NCBI GenBank assembly: GCA_963665705.1
Contig: OY762448.1
Span: forward strand, 5,766,001 to 5,830,000
DNA from: Saccharicrinis sp963665705
GTDB lineage: Bacteria > Bacteroidota > Bacteroidia > Bacteroidales > Marinilabiliaceae
Direction of reading: 5' to 3'
Length of the DNA: 64,000 bases
Each line of letters starts with the position of its first letter. Within the stretch, counting starts at the first letter, position 1. Below the pieces are notes generated by a model. It saw only the letters and a list, made by a program, of their open reading frames with translations. It did not search any database and had not been told where the DNA came from. Both the position numbers and the translations under genes were made by a program. This document shows, piece by piece, positions 41,989 through 50,743 of this stretch.

Positions 41989-44900
41989 TTAGGATAAAGT
42001 AAATGATATTTCAGGATGATTATCAAGATATTCAACTACTTCGTCGGTTAATTTTATCTTTGAAGAACGGGCTAAGAATTGTGCTTTATTCATCTTGTCT
42101 TCTTTATCGTAGATAGAAAAACGTAATGCAACATTCCCATCTTGTTCCTGTGTCAGAGTGGTTAATTCTGTTATCATTTCCTCATCAATACTTTGCAATG
42201 GTACGGATATATTAATGCCGGAAACTTTGGATTCCCGAACACCATCAAGCATCTCTATTTTATTAATTTTTACTTCCAGTTCTCCATCTTTAGTCCATTG
42301 TTTTTCCTGAATTTTGCCGCGAGCCATAATATAATATCCTTCAACAAGATATTTTGCAAAATCAGGATAATCTCTGCCGAAAAATGCAAATTCATACGAA
42401 CCAGAATAGTCCTGCAGCGTCATAATTCCATATGGATTACCTTTTTTTGTTGTACCAGAACGTGATGCAGTAACCATACCACCAATAGTAATATCTCTAC
42501 CCTTTATTTTTTCAAGGTCTGACAAATCAGTAAGATTAGTGCTGCAAAAATGGTTTATTTCTAATTTATATACATCTAAAGGATGAGCTGATAGATAAAT
42601 ACCAATTAAATCCTTTTCCCGGTTTAACTTTTCAAGAATTGAAAATTCCTCGCATACAGGGGGTGCTGGTTTTGTGATAGCAGCTCCTGCACCTACTGCT
42701 CCAAATAATGAGTTGGCAGCACTTGCCTGATCGTTTTGATATAAGTTACCGTAACGAATTAAATTTTCAATAAAAGTAGTTTCTTCACCAGGATGTGCAG
42801 TAAAATATTGTGCCCTGTGTAAATTGTCAAAGCCATCAAATCCACCCGCTGCAGCTAAGGCTTCAAGGTTTTTCTTGTTGACTGTTTGAAGGTTAACCCT
42901 TTCTACAAAGTCATAAATGCTTTTATAGGGTCCGTCTTTTTCACGTACTCTGATGATTTCTTCCACAGCACCAGCTCCAACACCTTTTACTCCAGCCATT
43001 CCAAATCGGATTTCACCCTTTTTGTTTACTGTAAATTTACGGTAACTTTCATTGACATCTGGTCCAAGTACCTCCATCCCCATTCTTTTACACTCTTCCA
43101 TAAAGGTGGTGATCTTGGTGATGTCGCTTAGGTTTCGACTCAGTACTCCTGCCATAAACTCAGCTGGGTAGTGAGCTTTTAAATACCCGGATTGATAAGC
43201 TACGTAGGCATAGCAAACGGAGTGCGATTTATTAAATGCATAACTGGCAAAAGCTTCCCAGTCACTCCATATTTTATCAATCAGGTCTTTGGGTTTAGCA
43301 ATGGTTGTTTTGCCATCTGTACATGCCTGAACAAAATCCTCGCTACCCAAACAGCCATCGATAAACTTTTCTTTAAGCTTATCCATCATGGCCATGATTT
43401 TTTTACCCATTGCTTTACGAAGCGAGTCAGAATCACCTCGGGTAAAACCTCCTAATGCTCTGGACTGGAGCATCACCTGCTCTTGGTATACCGTAATTCC
43501 ATAGGTGTCTTTCAAATACGGTTCCATCATTGGGTGGTCGTATTTTATTTCCTCTCGACCATGTTTACGTTCAATAAATGATGGAATATATTCCATTGGA
43601 CCGGGACGATACAAGGCATTCATTGCCACAAGGTCTTCAAAACGGTTAGGCTGAAGGGCTCTAAGGTGTTTTTTCATTCCTGGAGACTCGAACTGGAATA
43701 CAGCAGTAGTTTCTCCATTTCCAAAAAGGTTAAATGCCTTCTCGTCATCTAAAGGTATCTTGGCTAAATCAAGATCAATGCCCTTAGACAATTTTATATT
43801 TCCGAGTACTTCCTTAAAAATGGATAAAGTTTTTAATCCCAGAAAGTCCATTTTTAACAAACCGATATCTTCCACAAACCTACCATCGTACTGAGTGGTA
43901 AGTAATTCCTCTCCCTTAGTAGGCATTACCGGAAGGTGTTCGTCAAGAGGGTTTTTCCCAATTAAAACACCACAAGCATGAACTCCTGTTTGCCTGACAG
44001 CTCCTTCTAATGCCTCTGCAAATTTCATTGTTTTTGCAATTAAAGGATTAGGTGAACTTTTCTCCATTTCTAATTCAGGAACTTCCTTGAATGCTTTTTT
44101 GAAGTTCATCTTAGGTGCTTCCGGAACCATTTTAGCAAGACGATTTGCTTCTGAGAGATCTAGCTTAAGAACCCTGGCCACATCTTTAATTGAACTTTTT
44201 GTGGCCATCGTACCAAAGGTGCAAATGTGAGCAACCTTCTCTTGTCCGTATTTGTGAGTAACGTAATCTAATACTTCCTGACGACCATCATCATCAAAGT
44301 CAATGTCGACATCGGGCATTGAAATACGATCCGGATTTAAGAAACGTTCAAACAGCAAGTCATATTTAATTGGATCTACATCCGTAATTTTTATACAGTA
44401 GGCAACAGCTGCACCTGCTGCAGAACCCCTGCCGGGTCCAACAAGTACGCCATTGTCTTTTGCCCAGTTAATAAAATCCTGAACGATGAGGAAGTATCCC
44501 GGGAAACCCATTGTCTTAATGGTGAGAAGTTCGAAATCTAGACGTTCTTTTACTGAGGGCTCCAGTACTTCTCCGTACCTTTCTGTAGCACCTTCAAAAG
44601 TAAGGTGTTCCAGGTAATCTGATTCCAGCTTAATTTGAACCGCTTTTTCATAACCTCCAAGTCTGTCATATGAACCTTGAGAAAATTCTTCAATCAGATC
44701 TTCCTCTGTATATTTTTCTGCATATTCCTCAAAGGTCCCAAACTCCTCAGGTATATCAAAAGGAGGCATAATTGGATCTGAGTTTAGTTTGAAATATTCA
44801 ACTTTATCTGCTATTTCAATCGTATTTTGTAATGCTTCAGGAACATCTGCAAACAGTAGGTTCATCTCTTCAGTTGATTTAAACCATTCCTGTTGCGTAT

Positions 44901-46380
44901 ATCTCATACGGGTAGGATCATCGTAATCTCTACCTGTACTAAGGCACACTAATAAATCATGAGCTTCAGCATCACTTTCATTGGTGAAGTGGGAATCGTT
45001 GGTTGCAATAACTTTGACATCCAGTTCTTTACTTAACTCCAGGATTACTTTGTTAACCTTTACCTGATTTTCATAAACATCTTTTCTTAGCCTGGGATCA
45101 TCAGTAGGGTGACGCATTATTTCCAGATAGTAGTCATCTTTAAAAACACTCTTATACCATAAAATTGTTTCCTTGGCTTTATCCATGTTTCCGGCCATAA
45201 TGTGTTGGGCAACTTCGCCACCCAGGCAGGCACTACTTACAATTACATCTTCATGATATTTTTCAAGTAATTCTTTATCAATACGTGGTTTGTAGTACAT
45301 ACCATTTGTATACGCGATGGATGTAAGTTTAAGTATGTTTTGATATCCTGTATAGTTTTTAGCCAGTAGTATGATGTGATGCCCTGATGCATCTGTTTTG
45401 TCTTCTTTTCTTAAATGGCCACGTTGAGCCACGTAGGCTTCCACTCCAATAATAGGTTTAATTTCAGCTTTTGTACACGCTACGTGAAATTCCTTTACAC
45501 CAAACATTCCTCCATGATCGGTAATGGCAACAGCAGGCATTTCGTATTCTTTAGCTTTACTTGCCAGGTCGCCAGTTTTATTTGCTCCATCTAATATGGA
45601 AAACTGACTATGTACATGTAAATGTACGAATGGAATCTTACCTGCATTACGCGCAGCTTCTTTTCGCTTGGCTTCTTCCTCTTCTACAGAAATATGCTCA
45701 AGAGTATCAACTTTAAATGACTCAAATTCAACTCCTGCAGGTTCTATCATTTCAGGATTGTTTACCCTGAATGATTCTAACTCTGCTTCTGACATTCTGA
45801 GACGTTGAGAGGAAAATGCCCCAACACGAACTAATTCAAGAAAACAGCGGGTTGTTGATTCTACATCGGCAGCAGCGTTATGAGCTTCTTCAAAAGGAAC
45901 TGTAAATAATTTAATATGTAGCTCTGTAAGTGTTGGGTTTTTTAACTGACCATTTCTTCTTAAGTCGCAAAACTCCTTACTTTCATTCATTGTACAAATG
46001 GATGGATGAGAAGATAAACTTTCCTCCATCTCACATCGTACAAGCTCACAACCAACAATGTTTATGTCGAATTTGATATTATGGCCAATGATAAACTTAC
46101 TGTTTTTAACATCTTCCATAAAATCAGCCAAGGCTTCTTTTAAAGGAATACCTTTTTCGTGCGCTAATTCAGTAGTGATACCATGAACACTGACTACATC
46201 TTCAGGAATAGTATATCCATCTGGAGTGATGACATGGTTTTTGGCAAAAAGAAAATTTCCTTCGATATCATGGCACTGCCAGGCTAGCTGAACCATTCTT
46301 GGCCAGTTGTCAGTATCGGTTATTGGAGCTTTCCAATTCTTTGGTAATCCTGTGGTTTCGGTATCAAATACTAAAAACAT
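41989..46380 (-). CDS. dnaE: DNA polymerase III alpha subunit fused to a DEDDh exonuclease
   Basis: A 1463-aa replicative polymerase. Residues 1-190 form a DnaQ-like proofreading exonuclease: D6 and E8 in FDTETTG, D105 in NIKFD, H167 and D172 in HNAAADVES. A ~60-residue linker leads to the PHP domain (FVHLHVHS from 251), then the polymerase core with PDVDIDFDDDGRQ near 690, and C-terminal HhH and OB-fold regions (ITIGGMVTASRSG). The exonuclease is N-terminal to PHP, unlike PolC, where it is inserted within PHP. Such a fusion would give built-in proofreading. The start is clear at ATG 46380. Confidence 0.95.
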   Translation of the reverse strand: MFLVFDTETTGLPKNWKAPITDTDNWPRMVQLAWQCHDIEGNFLFAKNHVITPDGYTIPEDVVSVHGITTELAHEKGIPLKEALADFMEDVKNSKFIIGHNIKFDINIVGCELVRCEMEESLSSHPSICTMNESKEFCDLRRNGQLKNPTLTELHIKLFTVPFEEAHNAAADVESTTRCFLELVRVGAFSSQRLRMSEAELESFRVNNPEMIEPAGVEFESFKVDTLEHISVEEEEAKRKEAARNAGKIPFVHLHVHSQFSILDGANKTGDLASKAKEYEMPAVAITDHGGMFGVKEFHVACTKAEIKPIIGVEAYVAQRGHLRKEDKTDASGHHIILLAKNYTGYQNILKLTSIAYTNGMYYKPRIDKELLEKYHEDVIVSSACLGGEVAQHIMAGNMDKAKETILWYKSVFKDDYYLEIMRHPTDDPRLRKDVYENQVKVNKVILELSKELDVKVIATNDSHFTNESDAEAHDLLVCLSTGRDYDDPTRMRYTQQEWFKSTEEMNLLFADVPEALQNTIEIADKVEYFKLNSDPIMPPFDIPEEFGTFEEYAEKYTEEDLIEEFSQGSYDRLGGYEKAVQIKLESDYLEHLTFEGATERYGEVLEPSVKERLDFELLTIKTMGFPGYFLIVQDFINWAKDNGVLVGPGRGSAAGAAVAYCIKITDVDPIKYDLLFERFLNPDRISMPDVDIDFDDDGRQEVLDYVTHKYGQEKVAHICTFGTMATKSSIKDVARVLKLDLSEANRLAKMVPEAPKMNFKKAFKEVPELEMEKSSPNPLIAKTMKFAEALEGAVRQTGVHACGVLIGKNPLDEHLPVMPTKGEELLTTQYDGRFVEDIGLLKMDFLGLKTLSIFKEVLGNIKLSKGIDLDLAKIPLDDEKAFNLFGNGETTAVFQFESPGMKKHLRALQPNRFEDLVAMNALYRPGPMEYIPSFIERKHGREEIKYDHPMMEPYLKDTYGITVYQEQVMLQSRALGGFTRGDSDSLRKAMGKKIMAMMDKLKEKFIDGCLGSEDFVQACTDGKTTIAKPKDLIDKIWSDWEAFASYAFNKSHSVCYAYVAYQSGYLKAHYPAEFMAGVLSRNLSDITKITTFMEECKRMGMEVLGPDVNESYRKFTVNKKGEIRFGMAGVKGVGAGAVEEIIRVREKDGPYKSIYDFVERVNLQTVNKKNLEALAAAGGFDGFDNLHRAQYFTAHPGEETTFIENLIRYGNLYQNDQASAANSLFGAVGAGAAITKPAPPVCEEFSILEKLNREKDLIGIYLSAHPLDVYKLEINHFCSTNLTDLSDLEKIKGRDITIGGMVTASRSGTTKKGNPYGIMTLQDYSGSYEFAFFGRDYPDFAKYLVEGYYIMARGKIQEKQWTKDGELEVKINKIEMLDGVRESKVSGINISVPLQSIDEEMITELTTLTQEQDGNVALRFSIYDKEDKMNKAQFLARSSKIKLTDEVVEYLDNHPEISFTLS

Positions 46381-46428
46381 TGTAAATCAAATCTTTATAA
46401 AATTGACTAATGCTGCTATGCAGACTAG

Positions 46429-46436
46429 CAAAGTTA
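46429..46436 (-). promoter_or_regulatory. Candidate -7 box of dnaE
   Basis: On the minus strand TAACTTTG lies 48 nt before the dnaE ATG. No TTTG is present at the expected -33 distance. Confidence 0.4.
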
Positions 46437-46613
46437 AAGATTTGAAGGGAAATAGGAAGAAGATTTTGATTGATTCTGGTTAATATTTCTGAATAATACT
46501 TAAGTGTCCTGTTTATTAGTAGTATGCAAATACCTTAAATTTATTAACTCTATTGAATTATTTGCGTATAAACTTATGCGTTTGTAACTTGAATCATAGT
46601 AGACAACCTTGTT

Positions 46614-49600
46614 ATGAGATTAAGATGGTTTAAATATTTATCACTAATACTGATGTTTTTACATTTTTATAGTGTGAGTGCTCAGTATTTTGGACAAAAT
46701 AAACCATCGTATAAACAATTTGATTTTGAGTTGTTTAATACCCCGCATTTTGAAATCTATCATTATAATACTTCAGATAGTTTAGTTAAATCAATGGCTT
46801 TAAAAAGTGAGCAATGGTATGGTTATCATCAACAAATTTTGTTGGATACTTTTAAAGTTAAAAATCCACTTATTATCTATACTAGCCATGCTGATTTTCA
46901 GCAAACCAATGCAATTCATGGATATATTGGAATTGGTACCGGAGGTGTTACTGAAGGCTTTAAAAAAAGAATCGTTATGCCTGTTAGTTTTTCTGAACAA
47001 CAGACTAATCATGTATTAGGGCATGAAATGGTACACGCATTTCAATATGATTTATTACAAAAGAATTCAGATATGGGTATTTCTGCAGTTCAAAATATCC
47101 CTTTATGGATGGTTGAAGGAATGGCAGAATATCTTTCGGTTGGTAATACAGATAGTCATACCGCATTATGGATGAGAGATGCATTAATTCATGATAAATT
47201 TCCTTCATTAAAAGAGTTAACTATTAATCTTAGGTATTCTCCATATCGTTATGGTCAAGCATTTTGGAGTTACATTGCGAATACATACGGAGAACAATAT
47301 GTATCTCATTTGTTTTTAGAAACTGCTGAAAAAGGTGTTGATAAGGCAATTGCCGATGTTTTATTGGTTTCAATGGATTCCTTATCTCTAATTTGGAAGG
47401 ATGCTTTATCAGAACATCTTTTAAAAAATATTAATGATTCTACCTTTTCTGTATATGGAGACCGGATTTTATCCAGGAAAAATAGTGGAAGATATAACCT
47501 TGCTCCCTCTGTAAGTCCTGATGGTGAAAAGATAATATTTCTTTCGGAAAGAGATCTTTTTAGTCTGGATCTGTTTATAGCAGATACAAAATCTGGCGAG
47601 GTGATTAAGAAACTTTATACTTCAACAAAAAGTGATAAGATTGATGAACTTAATTATATGGAAACCTCAGGAACATGGTCTTCTGACGGAAAGTATTTTG
47701 CTTATGTTGCTTATGTACAGGGAGAAAGTGCTTTAATTATTTTTAATGTTGAAAAAGGTAAGATTGTTGATGAAATAAAAATTAAAGAATTGGATGCAAT
47801 AAGTTATCCTTCGTGGTCTCCAAAAGATAATATAATTGCATTAACAGGGATGAAATCAGGTGTATCTGATATTTATTTGTATGATTTAGATTGTGAAGAA
47901 CTGATAAATATTACTAATGATAGGTATTGTAATTTACAACCTTGCTGGTATAAAGATGGGGAACATATCCTTTATGTAACAGATGCTCCGGATCCTTTGC
48001 AGGACAGATATTCAAATACTCAATATAATATTGCAAGAGTTGATAAGGGAACATTTAATAAAAATGTTTTTACTACTTTTCCCGGAGCTCAGAATGTTAA
48101 TCCTGTTGTTAGTAATGATGGGAATCAGGTGTTTTTCTTATCGGATAGGGATGGAACCCGAAATTTGTATTTATTTGATGAGAAAAATTCATCGATAGAG
48201 CAGCTTACTTTTTATCCTACAGGTATTACTGGAATTACCCCTCTTGCTCCTGCGTTAAGTATTTCAAAAAATCATCTTTACTATAATATGTTGTGGGAAG
48301 GGGAGTTTTCTGTAATTAAAGCTAATATTAACCAAATTCAAAAAACTGCAGTTGAAGTAGATGTTAAGAAGATCAACCTTTATGCTTCCAGATTAATGCC
48401 TTATTCAAGATTTCCATCAATGGTAGACCATAATTTGCATTCAACAAATATAGTATATCAGGAAGATCCTGATAGTTTTTATGTAGAACCTGTTAAGGCA
48501 AAATTTAAATTGGACTATATAGGAAATACTTCAATGGGGGTTATGACAGGTAGATATGGCGCAGGTATGGCTGGGAGTGTTGAGGCTCGGTTTAGTGATA
48601 TATTAGGAGATCATATGCTTTACTCCGGGATTAGTATAAATGGTGAAGTATATGATTTTGGTGGTCAGGTTGCTTATATAAATAAAAAGAGACCTTTGAA
48701 GTTGGGTGTTAGTGTTTCGCATATTCCATATCAAACAGGGTATTTAAATGTTGAAGAAAATTCTGAATCCGGTGACGAACAATTAGTGTACTATTTTAGA
48801 CGAACATTTATTGATAAATTAACTGTATTTGGATATTATCCAATTAATAAATCACACAGAATAGAAGGTGGTTTATCAGCTGCCAACTATAGTTATAGGA
48901 CTGAGAAAGTTGAAAATTATAATTATTATTATTCCATCTCTAATCAAAACCGAAAAGTGGTAGACTCTCCGTCGCCTTTTACTGTAGGAATTATTGATTT
49001 TGCTTATGTAATAGATAATTCAAAGTTTGGATTAGCTTCCCCAATTGAAGGTAAAAGAATACGGTTTGCTTTTGAAAAGTATTTTAGTGGTATCAATATG
49101 AATACCTTGTTATTTGATTTTAGAAAGTATTTTAGATTAAAACCTTATACGATTGCTTTTAGAATGTATCATTATGGAAGGTATGGTAATGGAAGTGATG
49201 ATAATAGGTTATACGATTTGTATATTGGATATCCCTGGTATATTAGAGGATATGAAGCCGGAAGTTTCTTTGGGCAAGAGTCTGAAGGTAAGATTTCTAC
49301 CAGCCAGTTGTGGGGGTCCAAAGCCATTGTAAATAATCTTGAATGGCGAGTTCCGTTTTTAGGTCCTAAAAATTATGCATGGATCCAATCGCAAATGTTT
49401 TTTGCTGAGCTTGCTGTTTTTTATGATGCTGGAATTGCCTGGGATGAAACTTCATCTCCGACTTTAAGTTTTACATCTAATTCATTTTCAAAAAGAATAC
49501 CAATTATGAGTTCGGGTATTGCTTTACGATTTAATCTGCTTGGAGCAATTATTATTGAACCTTATTATGGTTTTCCAATTCATCAGGGAAAAGTACATGA

Positions 49601-49637
49601 AGGGAATTTTGGAGTAAATATATTGGCAGGTTGGTAA
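46614..49637 (+). CDS. Metallopeptidase-like / TolB-propeller / outer-membrane barrel protein
   Basis: A 1007-aa exported protein with a signal peptide (LSLILMFLHFYSVSA). The N-terminal domain contains HEMVH at 137-141, a zinc HExxH motif, with WMVEGMAEYLS giving a candidate third ligand (E168 or E172): the pattern of the peptidase MA/gluzincin group. From about 285 to 600 repeated WD40/TolB-like blades (PSVSPDGEKIIFLSE, SPSWSPKDN-type motifs) form a beta-propeller. The last ~370 residues look like a surface-antigen (BamA/Omp85-related) barrel ending GNFGVNILAGW. It would present a periplasmic peptidase and propeller anchored by an outer-membrane barrel. Substrate and function are unknown. 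Confidence 0.75.
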   Translation: MRLRWFKYLSLILMFLHFYSVSAQYFGQNKPSYKQFDFELFNTPHFEIYHYNTSDSLVKSMALKSEQWYGYHQQILLDTFKVKNPLIIYTSHADFQQTNAIHGYIGIGTGGVTEGFKKRIVMPVSFSEQQTNHVLGHEMVHAFQYDLLQKNSDMGISAVQNIPLWMVEGMAEYLSVGNTDSHTALWMRDALIHDKFPSLKELTINLRYSPYRYGQAFWSYIANTYGEQYVSHLFLETAEKGVDKAIADVLLVSMDSLSLIWKDALSEHLLKNINDSTFSVYGDRILSRKNSGRYNLAPSVSPDGEKIIFLSERDLFSLDLFIADTKSGEVIKKLYTSTKSDKIDELNYMETSGTWSSDGKYFAYVAYVQGESALIIFNVEKGKIVDEIKIKELDAISYPSWSPKDNIIALTGMKSGVSDIYLYDLDCEELINITNDRYCNLQPCWYKDGEHILYVTDAPDPLQDRYSNTQYNIARVDKGTFNKNVFTTFPGAQNVNPVVSNDGNQVFFLSDRDGTRNLYLFDEKNSSIEQLTFYPTGITGITPLAPALSISKNHLYYNMLWEGEFSVIKANINQIQKTAVEVDVKKINLYASRLMPYSRFPSMVDHNLHSTNIVYQEDPDSFYVEPVKAKFKLDYIGNTSMGVMTGRYGAGMAGSVEARFSDILGDHMLYSGISINGEVYDFGGQVAYINKKRPLKLGVSVSHIPYQTGYLNVEENSESGDEQLVYYFRRTFIDKLTVFGYYPINKSHRIEGGLSAANYSYRTEKVENYNYYYSISNQNRKVVDSPSPFTVGIIDFAYVIDNSKFGLASPIEGKRIRFAFEKYFSGINMNTLLFDFRKYFRLKPYTIAFRMYHYGRYGNGSDDNRLYDLYIGYPWYIRGYEAGSFFGQESEGKISTSQLWGSKAIVNNLEWRVPFLGPKNYAWIQSQMFFAELAVFYDAGIAWDETSSPTLSFTSNSFSKRIPIMSSGIALRFNLLGAIIIEPYYGFPIHQGKVHEGNFGVNILAGW

Positions 49638-49999
49638 AATGTTAAGTTTTTATTATTTAATATCTCTGTATGTTGTTTCTCCTAGCTGTCCTTAATATTT
49701 TAGTTTAATTGAGCTTTGTCAGGCTTCATTTTTTTATTCACCAATTTCTATTTTTTATAAACTTTCATAATTAGGCAAAGCCAAATTGTTTTGATTCCGA
49801 AAAAAAAGGGAGAAAAACTATATGCTATGATTATTATTGTGTTCTGCATAACTAAAAAAGATTTGATTTGCACCCTCTATTATCCCAATAGTTTAAGGTT
49901 CATTTAATTGATAAGTTGTATTGATTGCCAATCCTTTTACTCTCCTTTGGTATGACCAGGATATGACGTCGTATTGACAATGGATATTTTATGGTCTTT

Positions 50000-50021
50000 C
50001 TTTGCTTCCTTAGAAGCAAAG
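50000..50021. repeat. Hairpin adjoining the 22-nt repeats
   Basis: CTTTGCTTC (50000-50008) and GAAGCAAAG (50013-50021) are exact complements around CTTA. The right arm abuts the first repeat unit and shares its GCAAAG end. Confidence 0.7.
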
Positions 50022-50152
50022 AACAAGCAAAGATTGTGCATAGACAACACAACCACAATACAAAGAAATAGCAATAACCATGCAGAGGATTAGCAATGAC
50101 TATGCATAGAAATAGCATAGCCTATGCAAAGGAATGCAAAGCCATAGCAAAG
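50022..50152. repeat. Degenerate 22-nt tandem repeat, six units
   Basis: Six consecutive units at exact 22-nt spacing (the last 21 nt): 50022-50043, 50044-50065, 50066-50087, 50088-50109, 50110-50131, 50132-50152. The best-conserved pattern is approximately AATAGCAATGACTATGCAAAG with each unit ending in AG. Units U2-U4 are closest. The period is not a multiple of three. Confidence 0.75.
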
Positions 50153-50635
50153 AAAAGTCAAAAAAACCCCAAAAAACACCCAAACGTGGAATATTTTTGG
50201 TCAAAAACACGATTTTCCGGAATATCGGCCTTTTTTTTACCTTTTGGATGCAAAAATGATATCACCCCAAACTCTTCATGTTTCATTTTCAAATAGTTAT
50301 AAGCTAAAATAGTTGCGGTAAAATTACAGTAATTGTTTTGTATTGCGCAGCACTGTATTTTAGCACTAAACACTTAACCAGGAGAAAGGATTCAAACGGG
50401 ATCAAAACCAACCCATATACAGGCACATGTGCAAGGTAAGTTGTTTGGATGGGGGAATAGGTTAAAAAAAATATAAAAAGCTGTCCCAAAGTATTATTTT
50501 TCATCCTGACTAATTAATTTAAAAAACGCTTAGGGCAGCACTGTTTCTCTCTAAATATTTAGCATAAATTTTCATATACATCATATTCTAATAAAAATGT
50601 AGTTTTATTTTTACTCAGGATCTCTATAAAGATGC

Positions 50636-50664
50636 TTTGCAATTCTAAAAAAAACTTAACTTTG
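50636..50664 (+). promoter_or_regulatory. Promoter of tkt
   Basis: TTTG (50636-50639), 17 nt, then TAACTTTG (50657-50664). The start site would be near 50670, giving a ~74-nt UTR. Confidence 0.6.
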
Positions 50665-50743
50665 TCATGTTTTTTTAAAAAAACGGATCATAGGGGAAAA
50701 GCATATTTATTAAAGAGTTAAATCAAAAAATTATTTTTTAAAG

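Larger units (their letters stand above)
49638..50743. other. 1.1-kb non-coding region between the barrel protein and tkt
   Basis: No convincing gene: open frames here are short and lack family features. It holds a 9-bp hairpin (50000-50021), a 22-nt tandem repeat (50022-50152), a C/A-rich stretch (50160-50190, 50370-50440) unlike the neighbouring AT-rich DNA, and the tkt promoter at the right end. It may contain remnants of a lost element. Confidence 0.6.

Noticed and set aside
50022..50152. CRISPR array
   Set aside because: Units are contiguous with no spacers, degenerate, and no cas genes are near.
49900..50504. Several 66-72-codon frames in the non-coding region
   Set aside because: They overlap each other on both strands, run through the 22-nt repeats and C/A-rich DNA, and show no domain or signal features.
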